From Mycobacterium sp. PSTR-4-N (GTDB lineage: Bacteria; Actinomycetota; Actinomycetes; Mycobacteriales; Mycobacteriaceae): a stretch of 64,000 bases of DNA. Location: positions 124,001 to 188,000 of the forward strand of contig NZ_JAKRFN010000004.1 in NCBI RefSeq assembly GCF_022348085.1, in the 5' to 3' direction. A program made the position numbers and the translations under genes. This document shows positions 17,679 through 28,663 of the stretch, piece after piece. Below the pieces are notes generated by a model, which ran no database searches, was not told where the DNA came from, and saw only the letters and a program-made list of their open reading frames with translations. Position 1 is the first letter of the stretch, and the number at the start of each line of letters is the position of its first letter.

Positions 17679-18694
17679 CCGCACAGAACGGGATCGACCT
17701 CGCGTCCCGCATCCTCGGCGGCAGTGTCGTCGCTGCGAGCGACGAATCGTTCGGCGTCAAAGAACGTCTCCTCGATCCGGCCGAACCCGCGTTCCTGCCC
17801 GGCACCTACGACCTGCGTGGCGAAGTGGTCGACGGATGGGAGACACGTCGGCACGCCGGACCCGACGGTGATTGGGTCGTCATCCGGCTCGGTGCGGCCG
17901 GTGTCGTACGCGCCGTCGACGTCGACACCCGGTTCTTCTCGGGCAACCACCCGACCGCGTGCCGCGTGGACGCCTGCGTGCTCGGCCTCGCCGACGACCC
18001 GACCGCGGCCACCGTGGAGTGGATCTCGGTGACGGAATGGACTGCGCTGGAACCGGATTCGACGAACCTCCTGACTGTCACGGATCGCAGACGGTGGACG
18101 CACATCCGGTTGCGGCTCGCCTCCGACGGCGGGGTGGCCCGTGTCCGTGTCTACGGTGAGGTCCTGCCTGACCCGGCCGACTTCCGTGATGTCAGCGTCG
18201 AGGTGTCCGGGCTGGAGCAGGGTGGTCGCGTCGAATGGTCCAGCGACAGCTTCTATTCGGATGCCTGCGCACTCATCCGGCCGGACCGTCCCCGCACGAT
18301 GGGCGACGGGTGGGAGACCCGGCGGCGCCGTGACGTCGGCCCGGAGACACACGACGCCGTCCTGATCTCGTTCGCGGTACCGGCGGACCTGCGCCGGCTG
18401 GAGATCGACACCTCGTGGTTCGTGTTCAACGCCTCCCGTGAAGTGTCGGTGCTCGCAACGCGTCACCGGCCGGGCCGCGACGGCTGGGCGATGGTGCCCT
18501 TCGACGTCCCGGTGTTGGCCCGCACACCGCTGGCCGCTGATGCCCGGCATCGATTCGCGATCGCCGTCGACGACGTCTGCGCGCTGCGGGTGCAGGCGTA
18601 CCCGGACGGCGGGGTCGCCCGGGTGAGGGCGATCGGCACACCGACAACGGCGGGCATGAGCAGTCTTCGGTCACGGTGGGACGACGCCCGATGA
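17675..18694 (+). CDS. alc: allantoicase
   Basis: A 339-residue allantoicase, which hydrolyses allantoate to ureidoglycolate and urea. The family's internal duplication is clear: DGWETRR occurs at about 53-59 and again at 211-217. Each is followed by an aspartate/threonine segment (VDVDTRFFSGNHP at about 81-93; IDTSWFVFNASRE in the second half), and DGGVARVR occurs near the end of both halves. The N-terminal GVKERLLDPAEPAF is also typical. GTG 17675 overlaps the racemase stop (GTGA). Its presence next to allantoinase makes the ureide assignment of the operon firm. Confidence 0.92.
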   Translation: MTAQNGIDLASRILGGSVVAASDESFGVKERLLDPAEPAFLPGTYDLRGEVVDGWETRRHAGPDGDWVVIRLGAAGVVRAVDVDTRFFSGNHPTACRVDACVLGLADDPTAATVEWISVTEWTALEPDSTNLLTVTDRRRWTHIRLRLASDGGVARVRVYGEVLPDPADFRDVSVEVSGLEQGGRVEWSSDSFYSDACALIRPDRPRTMGDGWETRRRRDVGPETHDAVLISFAVPADLRRLEIDTSWFVFNASREVSVLATRHRPGRDGWAMVPFDVPVLARTPLAADARHRFAIAVDDVCALRVQAYPDGGVARVRAIGTPTTAGMSSLRSRWDDAR

Positions 18695-19206
18695 CCGCGG
18701 TGTCGGCCCGCGACTGCATCGGATTGTGGCGACGCGTGCTGCTCGTGCCGGCCGACGGACCGCCGGACACCTCGACCGACGTGCTGTGGCTGCAGGGGCC
18801 GACGGGGTATGTGGACACCCGCGGATTCGCTGGCACCCTTTCGCAGAGCGCAGACGTCTTCAGCTGGCGCCGCGACGTCGACACCCACCCGAACGGCCTG
18901 CCGGACGACGGCCGGATGCGTTGGGAGGGAACCACACTCGTCGAGACCGGTGTTCACGAACGCTACACCGAACACTGGGTGCGCGAAGTCGGGCCCGTCG
19001 AACCCGCCGGCGCGCTGTTCCTGTCTGCCGGTCCGCAGCGCGCCGTTGCGGTGCGCGTGGGCGACCTGATCGGGTGGGCGACCGCCGCCGGTGCGGTGGT
19101 CGCGGATGCGAACCGGATGCAGGCCTGGCAATGCCACGAGGACCACGTCGTCGCCGACGGTGTGTGCTGGACGATCACCGCACGAGAAGGAGCCATCACA
19201 CCGTGA
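18691..19206 (+). CDS. unrecognised 171-aa protein of the ureide operon
   Basis: I do not recognise a characterised family with confidence. The protein is soluble, without signal peptide or membrane helix, rich in Trp (CIGLWRRVLL, VLWLQGPTGYVDTRG, MRWEGTTLVE, HWVREVG) and predicted by eye to be mostly beta strands, suggesting a small beta-barrel or lipocalin-like fold; yeast HRI1-like barrels came to mind, without proof. ATG 18691 overlaps the allantoicase stop, and its own stop overlaps the oxygenase start, so it is translated as part of the pathway. The operon lacks a recognisable ureidoglycolate lyase; this is one candidate, along with the isochorismatase-fold protein. Confidence 0.7.
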   Translation: MTAVSARDCIGLWRRVLLVPADGPPDTSTDVLWLQGPTGYVDTRGFAGTLSQSADVFSWRRDVDTHPNGLPDDGRMRWEGTTLVETGVHERYTEHWVREVGPVEPAGALFLSAGPQRAVAVRVGDLIGWATAAGAVVADANRMQAWQCHEDHVVADGVCWTITAREGAITP

Positions 19207-20258
19207 CCAGTGCAGTGAGCGCCTCGGGGTCTTTCACGTCGATACCCGTCATCGACATCAGGGGTCTGAGCTCGAACGAGCCCGCCGACCGGGAGCGGGT
19301 CGCGGCCGAGATCGGGGCCGCCGCCCGCGTCACCGGCTTCTTCTACATCAGCGGGTCCGGCATCGACGAGGACCTGTTCGAGCAGCTGCTGGCCGCGACG
19401 AAGACGTTCTTCGCCCTTCCTCTCGAGGACAAGATGCGCAGCTACATCGGCCTGTCCCGGTGCCACCGCGGATACGTCCCGGTCGGCGAGGAGGGAGTCG
19501 AAACCGGGGTCGGCGACTACAAGGAGGCGTTCGACACCGCGCTCGACCTCCCCGCCGACGACCCCGACCACCTGCGCGGAAATCCGATGCTCGGGCCGAA
19601 CACCTGGCCCGCGGCACCGGGCTTCGCGGAGGCGGTGACGGCCTACTACGACGCGATCATGGCCGTCGGGCATCGGCTGCTCCGGGCGTTCGCAGTGGCC
19701 CTGGGGGAGGACCCCGACGTCTTCTCCCGCCACGCCACCAAACCCCCGAGCCAACTACGCCTGGTGCACTACCCGTTCAACCCCGACGCCAGCGACGCCC
19801 CCGGGATCGGTGCGCACACCGACTACGAATGCTTCACGCTGCTCAAACCGACAGCGCCGGGCCTGGAGGTGCAGAACGGCAGCGGCGAGTGGATCGACGT
19901 GCCGCCGATCGAGGGCACCTACGTGGTCAACATCGGTGACCTGCTCGAACTGTGGACCAACGGAGCGTTCGTGGCCACCAGCCATCGCGTGCGGCGCGTC
20001 GCCGAGGAGCGCTACTCCTTCCCGCTGTTCTTCAACGTCGACTACGACACCGTCGTCGCCCCGCTTCCTCAGTTCGCCGACGCGGGCGCCGCGCAACGTC
20101 CGGCATTGCGCGCGGGGGAGCACCTGTTCGCCCAGACCGCTCAGACGTTCGCGTATCTACGCCGCCGTATCGACTCCGGCGAGCTGGTGCTGCCCGACGG
20201 AGCGCTCGAACCCAACCAGTTCGGTCAACAGTCGCGGCACCGCGACCGGGTCAGTTGA
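19203..20258 (+). CDS. Fe(II)/2-oxoglutarate oxygenase, isopenicillin N synthase-like
   Basis: A 351-residue non-haem iron oxygenase. The N-terminal DIOX_N part (IPVIDIRGL, GFFYISGSGIDEDLFEQLL, FFALPLEDK) is followed by the double-stranded helix with the facial triad His205, Asp207 (GAHTDYECFTLL) and His261 (TSHRVRR). The 2-oxoglutarate-binding Arg-X-Ser is RYS at 270-272. Such enzymes hydroxylate, desaturate or oxidatively dealkylate small molecules. It ends the ureide operon, so it could prepare a substituted or N-alkylated ureide, or act on a purine precursor; this is inference. GTG 19203 overlaps the previous gene. The stop region overlaps fecB by eight bases, convergently. Confidence 0.9.
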   Translation: MTSAVSASGSFTSIPVIDIRGLSSNEPADRERVAAEIGAAARVTGFFYISGSGIDEDLFEQLLAATKTFFALPLEDKMRSYIGLSRCHRGYVPVGEEGVETGVGDYKEAFDTALDLPADDPDHLRGNPMLGPNTWPAAPGFAEAVTAYYDAIMAVGHRLLRAFAVALGEDPDVFSRHATKPPSQLRLVHYPFNPDASDAPGIGAHTDYECFTLLKPTAPGLEVQNGSGEWIDVPPIEGTYVVNIGDLLELWTNGAFVATSHRVRRVAEERYSFPLFFNVDYDTVVAPLPQFADAGAAQRPALRAGEHLFAQTAQTFAYLRRRIDSGELVLPDGALEPNQFGQQSRHRDRVS

Positions 20259-21402
20259 TCGGCGCGTTGACCAGCCGGAGGTCGGCCATGATGCCGCGGG
20301 CCGCGACGATGCCCTGGCCCGTCTGCCAGACCTCGTTGTTGACGGCGTAGATGCGGTTGTCGCGGTTGGCCGACAACTTCTTCCACGCATCGCTGGTCAT
20401 CACCTCGTGGGCTCGTTCCCGCGCCTCGGCGGTGGCGAACGAGACGTAGACGATGTCGCCGTCGGCGGCGGAGAAGTCCGGGGAGTCCGCGAGGTCGGTG
20501 TCGGTGATCCCCACCTCGACGTAGGGCTTGTCGGAAAAGCGTTGCGTCGGAGGCCGATCGACGCCGACATCGGCGAGCACGCTGGCCGGGAAGTTGTCCG
20601 TGCCGAACACGCGCATGGTGGTGTCGGTGAACTGCACCACCGACGCCTGGAAGTGCACCGCGTCGCTGTCGGCGCCCACCCGGTCGGCCTGGCGGTCGAA
20701 GTCCTCGACGAGCCGGTTGGCGGCCTCGAGGCGGCCGGTCGCGGCTCCGACGGTGCGCAGGTCGTCCTTCCAGGCCACCCCGGGCGGACCGGTGAACACG
20801 GTCGGCGCGATCTGAGCGAGGGCCGGATGGGACTCGGGTGTGAGGCCCACCGAGCCGAGGATCAGGTCGGGGCGCGCCCCGCGCACCGCGTCGAGATCGG
20901 GATCGGTGCGGCTGCCGGCGGCAGGCAGCTCGTGGATCACGGTGCCGAGATAGGACGGTTGATCGTCGGAGCCATCGGGCAGGGCGGCTGCGACGATGCG
21001 GGACTGCAGCCCCAGGGCGCAGAGGGCATCGAGCTGATCGCCGGCGAGCGCGACGATGCGCTGAGGGTCCGCCACCACCGTCGTGGTGTCCGGGATCGGG
21101 GGAGTGATGGCGTGTCCGGTGGCGTTGCGCACCTGACGTTCGGGCGGGCCGTCGTCGAGCGGTGCCGGCTCCGGCGCGCACGACTCGTCCGGCCGCCGGT
21201 CATTGCCGAGCACTCCTGCGCCGGCGATGCGGGTGGTGCTGGTGACGATCGACGTCGCACCTGCTGCCGGTCCGGCCGGCTGGTCCGATTGGCCGCACCC
21301 GGACAGGGCAGTCGCCACCGCCGCGCCGAGTGCGATCACGGGCAGGCGGAGCGCGCCGCACCGGCGGGTCCACGCTGCTGCCAGCGACACGGCCATCGAC
21401 AC
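20251..21402 (-). CDS. fecB: iron-siderophore/haem-binding lipoprotein FecB (Rv3044-like)
   Basis: A 383-residue periplasmic binding lipoprotein of the FecB/FepB family, implicated in mycobacteria in iron (siderophore or haem) handling. The signal peptide ends in the lipobox ALSGC at about residue 36. A long polar linker precedes the binding domain, which begins near residue 112 (PQRIVALAGDQLDALCALGLQ), with GARPDLILGS in the first lobe. GTG 21402 is supported by a TACCGT -10 box seven bases upstream (leaderless start); ATG 21396 is the alternative. It lies divergent from ctaD, as Rv3044 does from Rv3043c. Confidence 0.9.
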   Translation of the reverse strand: MSMAVSLAAAWTRRCGALRLPVIALGAAVATALSGCGQSDQPAGPAAGATSIVTSTTRIAGAGVLGNDRRPDESCAPEPAPLDDGPPERQVRNATGHAITPPIPDTTTVVADPQRIVALAGDQLDALCALGLQSRIVAAALPDGSDDQPSYLGTVIHELPAAGSRTDPDLDAVRGARPDLILGSVGLTPESHPALAQIAPTVFTGPPGVAWKDDLRTVGAATGRLEAANRLVEDFDRQADRVGADSDAVHFQASVVQFTDTTMRVFGTDNFPASVLADVGVDRPPTQRFSDKPYVEVGITDTDLADSPDFSAADGDIVYVSFATAEARERAHEVMTSDAWKKLSANRDNRIYAVNNEVWQTGQGIVAARGIMADLRLVNAPIN

Positions 21403-21409
21403 GACGCCG

Positions 21410-21415
21410 ACGGTA
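21410..21415 (-). promoter_or_regulatory. -10 box of fecB (leaderless)
   Basis: TACCGT on the minus strand, seven bases before the GTG start codon of fecB. The transcript would begin at or next to the start codon. Confidence 0.55.
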
Positions 21416-21483
21416 ACACCGGCGTCTGGCGCGGGGACTCCCGATGCTGGTCACACGGGTCGGCGTCACCGCTGCTGACGTGA

Positions 21484-23358
<1,875 letters not shown>

Positions 23359-23391
23359 GCGCACGCAGAGGCGAGTGGCACTCGGGGGTGA

Positions 23392-24642
<1,251 letters not shown>

Positions 24643-24659
24643 GCCACCCGACCGGGAGC

Positions 24660-26099
24660 TCACACGATGACGGCGGCCGGTTCGACCGGCGCCGAGCCCG
24701 TCACCGTGCGCCAGGCTCGCGCCAGCAGCGTGATCGACTCGACGAGCTGGTCGTCGGGCAACGTGTAGGGCACCCGGATGAACCGCTCGAGCGTGCCGTC
24801 GACACCGAAGCGAGGTCCGGGCGGAATCTCCAGTCCCATTCGGGACGCCGCCGCCGAGAGTGCCGAACTCATCGGCGCGGGCAGCCGCACCCACACCGAC
24901 ATTCCCCCCGTCCCGGGCGCCGGCCGCCAATCGGGCAGATGCTCGGCCAGCAGCTCGAGCAGCAGCGTGCGCCGCGCCCGCAAAATCTCCCGTCGCTCCG
25001 GCAGCACATCGTTCTCTGCAGCCAAAAGCCTTGCCGCAGCCAGCTGTTCGAACACCGGAGTGCCCATGTCGACTGCCGGCCGCAGCGCGGCGACCGTCGC
25101 CAACGTGGTGCGCTCCGCACGGATCCAGCCGATGCGCAGGCCTCCCCAGAACGACTTCGACATGGAGCCGACGGTCAGCACCAGATCGCGGCCGGCCGTC
25201 AGCGACGCGGCAAACGGGGCCGGGACCTGCTCGTCGAGCCACATGTCCGTGATGGTCTCGTCGATGATCGTGCGAGTGCGGGTGTCGGCGATGATCTGCG
25301 CGAGTCGACGCCGGCCCGCAGGTGGCAGCGTCAGCCCGGTCGGGTTGTGGTTGTCGGGGATCAGGTAGGCCAGGCTCGGCACCAGTTGCCGGATCGCCGC
25401 GTCCACCGCGTCGAGCTCCCAGCCGGTGGATGTCATCGCGACCGGCACCGGCCGCACGCCGCGGGTCGCCATCGCCGCAAGGCCACCGTGGTAGGTCGGC
25501 TGTTCGACGAGCACGCGATCGTCGGGCTGGGTGTAGGTGGCCAGGATGAGCCCGATGGCGTGCAGGGCACCGGTGGTCACCATGATCTCGTCCGGTTCGG
25601 TCAGAAGCCCTCTGGCGCAGTACCTCTCGGCGATGGCTTCGCGCAGGGGCGGCACGCCGCGCAGTTCGATGCCGATGTCGCGTAGGTAGGGCGTGACCAG
25701 TTGGGTCGCTTCGGAGTATGCCTGCGAGACGACGGCGGCGGGAGCGGCGAGTGTCGCGGCGGCGAGGTTGGCGGTCGGGATGGTCAGCGAGGGCGGTGCC
25801 GGAGTCACCGGCAGAGCGGTCGTGCTGCGCGCACCCTGCCGTGCGTTGAGGTAGCCGTCCTCGCGCAGCTGGGTGTAGGCCGTGGTCACCGTGGTCCGGG
25901 AGACGCGCAGGGCTTCGGCCAGCGCGCGCTCGCTGGGCAACCGCGCCCCGATCGGGATGCGGCCGTCCACGATCAGTAGCCGGATGGCGTCGGCCAGGCC
26001 GTGATATGCCGGCCCGGTGCGACTGGATGTGCGCCAGTTACCCAGTTCACGGCACAAGAGGTCCACATTGAGCGATCTGGCAGTCATCGACGCAGTCAT
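24660..26099 (-). CDS. MocR-family regulator (YczR type: GntR helix-turn-helix fused to aminotransferase)
   Basis: A 479-residue transcription factor. The N-terminal GntR winged helix covers about residues 25-95 (YHGLADAIRLLIVDGRI, LPSERALAEALRVSRTTVTTAY). A fold-type I aminotransferase domain fills the rest, with the PLP-binding lysine Lys315 in GSMSKSFWGGLRIGW. MocR proteins sense PLP or amino compounds rather than catalyse. The gene diverges from a YczE-like membrane protein gene, the pairing that defines the YczR subgroup. Three GCCAGT-type half-sites lie directly upstream. The start is ATG 26099; ATG 26087 is also possible. From memory it is absent at this place in H37Rv. Confidence 0.9.
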   Translation of the reverse strand: MTASMTARSLNVDLLCRELGNWRTSSRTGPAYHGLADAIRLLIVDGRIPIGARLPSERALAEALRVSRTTVTTAYTQLREDGYLNARQGARSTTALPVTPAPPSLTIPTANLAAATLAAPAAVVSQAYSEATQLVTPYLRDIGIELRGVPPLREAIAERYCARGLLTEPDEIMVTTGALHAIGLILATYTQPDDRVLVEQPTYHGGLAAMATRGVRPVPVAMTSTGWELDAVDAAIRQLVPSLAYLIPDNHNPTGLTLPPAGRRRLAQIIADTRTRTIIDETITDMWLDEQVPAPFAASLTAGRDLVLTVGSMSKSFWGGLRIGWIRAERTTLATVAALRPAVDMGTPVFEQLAAARLLAAENDVLPERREILRARRTLLLELLAEHLPDWRPAPGTGGMSVWVRLPAPMSSALSAAASRMGLEIPPGPRFGVDGTLERFIRVPYTLPDDQLVESITLLARAWRTVTGSAPVEPAAVIV

Positions 26100-26103
26100 T
26101 GAG

Positions 26104-26142
26104 GCCAGTATTGCCCAACTGGCTATTGATGAGCAAGCCAGT
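26104..26142. promoter_or_regulatory. probable YczR (MocR) operator: two direct and one inverted half-site
   Basis: GCCAGT at 26104-26109, its inverse ACTGGC at 26118-26123, and GCCAGT again at 26137-26142. The two direct copies are 33 bp apart, about three helical turns. Two direct repeats plus one inverted repeat is the arrangement described for MocR regulators. The array starts five bases before the regulator's own start codon and lies just before the divergent 50-aa/yczE unit, so it can control both. Confidence 0.65.
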
Positions 26143-26161
26143 CGGGCCAGATGATGGCGTC

Positions 26162-26314
26162 ATGGCTCCCTGGATTTCTCGACTGGCCCTCCGGCTGGCT
26201 GATCTGTACTACTCACCGTCGATCGGCGGCGCGCTCGACGAGCGTGATGCCGACGCCCGCCGGGTGCGCACCGAACTGGATGCGATCCGCATGCACTTCC
26301 CCGATCACGCGTGA
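26162..26314 (+). CDS. small 50-aa protein upstream of yczE
   Basis: A 50-residue polar protein with an N-terminal helix (MAPWISRLALRLADLYYSP), then DERDADARRVRTELDAIR and a C-terminal HFPDHA. No known function. I treat it as real because its stop overlaps the start of the YczE-like gene by four bases (GTGA), it starts right after the MocR operator, and its composition is that of a coding region. No signal peptide or membrane helix is visible. ATG 26162 is used; no strong ribosome binding site precedes it. Confidence 0.6.
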   Translation: MAPWISRLALRLADLYYSPSIGGALDERDADARRVRTELDAIRMHFPDHA

Positions 26315-27099
26315 CCGCGATCGGCCGGGGAGCGGTGCGGGGTGCCGTGCTGCTCGCCGGGCTCACCGGGTACGGCACGTCGATGGCGATGATGGTGCGC
26401 GCCGGCCTCGGACTGGACCCCTGGGACGTGTTCCACCAGGGGCTGGCGCTGCGGACCGGGATGACGATCGGTACCGCGTCGGCGGTGGTCGGGGTGGCCG
26501 TGCTGCTGGCGTGGATACCGCTGCGCAACCGGCCCGGCATCGGCACCGTCGCCAACGTGGTCGTCATCGCCGTGACCGTCGACGTCGCACTGTCGCTGAT
26601 CGCGACGCCGCAGTCACTTCCGGCGCGCGCGGCGCTGATGGTCGCGGCAGTGGTGCTCAACGCGATGAGCACGGTCCTCTACATCGGCGCCGGCCTCGGG
26701 CCCGGCCCGCGGGACGGGTTGATGACCGGACTCGTCGTCGCCACCGGACGTTCGGTGCGTCTGGTCCGCACCACGATCGAGGTCACCGTGTTGACGCTCG
26801 GCTGGCTTCTCGGCGGGACGGTGGGCGTCGGGACGGTGGCCTACGCGTTCGGGATCGGGCCTCTGGTGCAACTCTTCGTGCGTCTGGTCCCGCAGCGGCT
26901 CCTCGCCGTCGGCGGCTGGGCTCAGGTCCGGCCCCGCGGGCTGACTACGATGGGCGGGTGCCAGCCGACCCCGAAGATGAAGAACCAGCAGCCGATCAAG
27001 ACCTGCTCATCGACTTCGCAGAGGTCACGTTGCGGCGCAACGGCCGACTGCTCGTCGGGCCCGTCACCTGGTCGGTGGAGCTCGACGAACGCTGGGTGA
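26311..27099 (+). CDS. YczE/YitT-type integral membrane protein
   Basis: A 262-residue protein whose first 205 residues form about five membrane helices with family features (GYGTSMAMMVRAGLGLDPWDVF, IGAGLGPGPRDGLMTGL, IGPLVQLFVRLVP). The role of YczE proteins is not established; in several bacteria the gene is controlled by a divergent YczR regulator, as here. GTG 26311 overlaps the 50-aa gene. The last 55 or so residues, from about 26935 onward, are Ser/Arg-rich, unlike a membrane protein, and overlap the ABC ATPase gene by 142 bases. They may be poorly conserved read-through in a second frame. Confidence 0.8.
   Translation: MTAIGRGAVRGAVLLAGLTGYGTSMAMMVRAGLGLDPWDVFHQGLALRTGMTIGTASAVVGVAVLLAWIPLRNRPGIGTVANVVVIAVTVDVALSLIATPQSLPARAALMVAAVVLNAMSTVLYIGAGLGPGPRDGLMTGLVVATGRSVRLVRTTIEVTVLTLGWLLGGTVGVGTVAYAFGIGPLVQLFVRLVPQRLLAVGGWAQVRPRGLTTMGGCQPTPKMKNQQPIKTCSSTSQRSRCGATADCSSGPSPGRWSSTNAG
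26946..26951 (+). promoter_or_regulatory. -10 box inside yczE for the ABC ATPase gene (leaderless)
   Basis: TACGAT lies six bases before GTG 26958, within the last part of the yczE-like frame. This is the spacing of leaderless mycobacterial starts and supports GTG 26958 as the ATPase start. Confidence 0.55.
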
Positions 27100-27809
27100 T
27101 CGTCGGCCCGAACGGAGCGGGAAAGACGTCGTTGCTGCGCATCGCCGCCGCGATGGAACATCCGTCGTCGGGCACCGCCCACATCCTGGGGGAGCGGCTC
27201 GGGCGGGTGGACATGTCGGAGCTGCGCGCCCGGATCGGGCTGAGCAGCGCCTCCCTAGCCCAGCGGGTCCCCGACGACGAGATCGTGCGGGACCTCGTCG
27301 TGTCGGCGGGCTACGCGGTGCTCGGCCGCTGGCGGGAGCGCTACGACGACGTCGACTACGCCCAGGCTCTCGACATGCTCGAAAGCGTCGGGGGCGAGCA
27401 TCTGTCCGACCGCACCTACGGCACGCTGTCGGAAGGCGAGCGCAAACGGGTGCTGATCGCGCGCGCGTTGATGACCGACCCCGAGCTGCTGCTGCTCGAC
27501 GAGCCCGCCGCCGGGCTGGACCTCGGCGGCCGCGAGGAGCTCGTGGCACGGTTGAGCGATCTCGCACTGGACCCCGACGCGCCCGCGATGGTGTTGGTCA
27601 CCCACCACGTCGAGGAGATCCCACCCGGCTTCTCGCACTGCCTGATCCTGTCCGAGGGCGAGGTGGTCGCGGCGGGCCTGCTGACCGATGTGCTGACCGC
27701 CGAGAACCTGTCGGCCGCGTTCGGCCAGTCGATCGCGCTGGATCTGATCGACGGGCGCTATTTCGCGCGCCGCACGCGCAGCCGAGCCGCCCACAGGAGG
27801 CGTTCATGA
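26958..27809 (+). CDS. ABC transporter ATP-binding protein (Rv3041c-like)
   Basis: A 283-residue stand-alone ABC ATPase. Walker A is GPNGAGKTS near residue 54, the signature is LSEGERKRVLIA, Walker B is LLLLDEPAAGLD and the switch histidine is in LVTHHVEEI. HVEEIPPGFSH resembles ModF/YlmA-type ATPases without a dedicated permease; no permease gene is adjacent, so the transport partner (if any) is unknown. GTG 26958 is supported by a TACGAT -10 box six bases upstream. The stop overlaps the Nudix gene (ATGA). Confidence 0.9.
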   Translation: MPADPEDEEPAADQDLLIDFAEVTLRRNGRLLVGPVTWSVELDERWVIVGPNGAGKTSLLRIAAAMEHPSSGTAHILGERLGRVDMSELRARIGLSSASLAQRVPDDEIVRDLVVSAGYAVLGRWRERYDDVDYAQALDMLESVGGEHLSDRTYGTLSEGERKRVLIARALMTDPELLLLDEPAAGLDLGGREELVARLSDLALDPDAPAMVLVTHHVEEIPPGFSHCLILSEGEVVAAGLLTDVLTAENLSAAFGQSIALDLIDGRYFARRTRSRAAHRRRS

Positions 27810-28663
27810 GTTCGCAGACCCGGTCCGACGATCCGCTGGTGCCGCGGCCTGCGGCGACCGTGATGCTGGTGCGCGACAAGGGCCAGGGGATCGCACAGGG
27901 AATCGAAGTCTTCCTGATGCGTCGCCACGCGGCGATGGACTTCGTTGCCGGGGTGATGGTGTTTCCCGGCGGTGGAGTCGACGATCGCGACCGCAACGCC
28001 GACATCGCCTGGCACGGACCCGAGCCGAGCTGGTGGGCGCAGCGGTTCGGCGTCGACACCGAGCTCGCCGAAGCCCTGGTGTGCGCGGCCGCGCGGGAGA
28101 CGTTCGAGGAGTCCGGGGTGTTGTTCGCGGGCTCGGCCGACGATCCCGACCTGCTCGTCGACGACGCCTCGGTCTACCGCGAACAGCGGGCCGCGCTGGA
28201 GAGCAAGCAGTTGTCGTTCGGCGAGTTCCTCCGCGACGAGAAGCTCGTCCTGCGTTCGGATCTGCTCCGGCCGTGGGCCAACTGGGTGACGCCGAAGGAA
28301 GAGCGCACCCGCCGCTACGACACGTACTTCTTCGTCGGCGCGCTTCCTGAGGGGCAGCGTGCCGACGGGGACAACACCGAGACCGACAAAGCGGACTGGG
28401 TGACTCCGCAGGCCGCGCTCGACGACTTCGCCGACGGCCGCAGCTTCCTGCTCCCGCCGACGTGGACACAGCTCGACGCGCTGGCCGGCCGAACCATGGC
28501 CGAGGTGTTGGCCGTCGAGCGGCAGATCACCGCGGTGGAGCCGTCACTGACAGCGAAGCCGGGCGGCAACTGGGAGATCGAGTTCTTCAACAGCGACCGC
28601 TACAACGCCGCACGCAATCGGCGCGCCCCGCAGGGCCACAGCGACGCCACGCCGCAGCCGTGA
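27806..28663 (+). CDS. Nudix hydrolase with interrupted Nudix box (Rv3040c, NUDT19-like)
   Basis: A 285-residue Nudix-fold hydrolase, likely a nucleotide-diphosphate or CoA-derivative pyrophosphatase. The Nudix box is split: the Gly half ([11 protein letters not shown]) and the catalytic half ([14 protein letters not shown]) are separated by about 35 residues containing [14 protein letters not shown]. This insertion is typical of the NUDT19/RP2 group, some of which act on CoA esters; adjacency to an enoyl-CoA hydratase fits. ATG 27806 overlaps the ATPase stop. The C-terminal half ([19 protein letters not shown]) completes the family pattern. Confidence 0.88.
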   Translation: MSSQTRSDDPLVPRPAATVMLVRDKGQGIAQGIEVFLMRRHAAMDFVAGVMVFPGGGVDDRDRNADIAWHGPEPSWWAQRFGVDTELAEALVCAAARETFEESGVLFAGSADDPDLLVDDASVYREQRAALESKQLSFGEFLRDEKLVLRSDLLRPWANWVTPKEERTRRYDTYFFVGALPEGQRADGDNTETDKADWVTPQAALDDFADGRSFLLPPTWTQLDALAGRTMAEVLAVERQITAVEPSLTAKPGGNWEIEFFNSDRYNAARNRRAPQGHSDATPQP

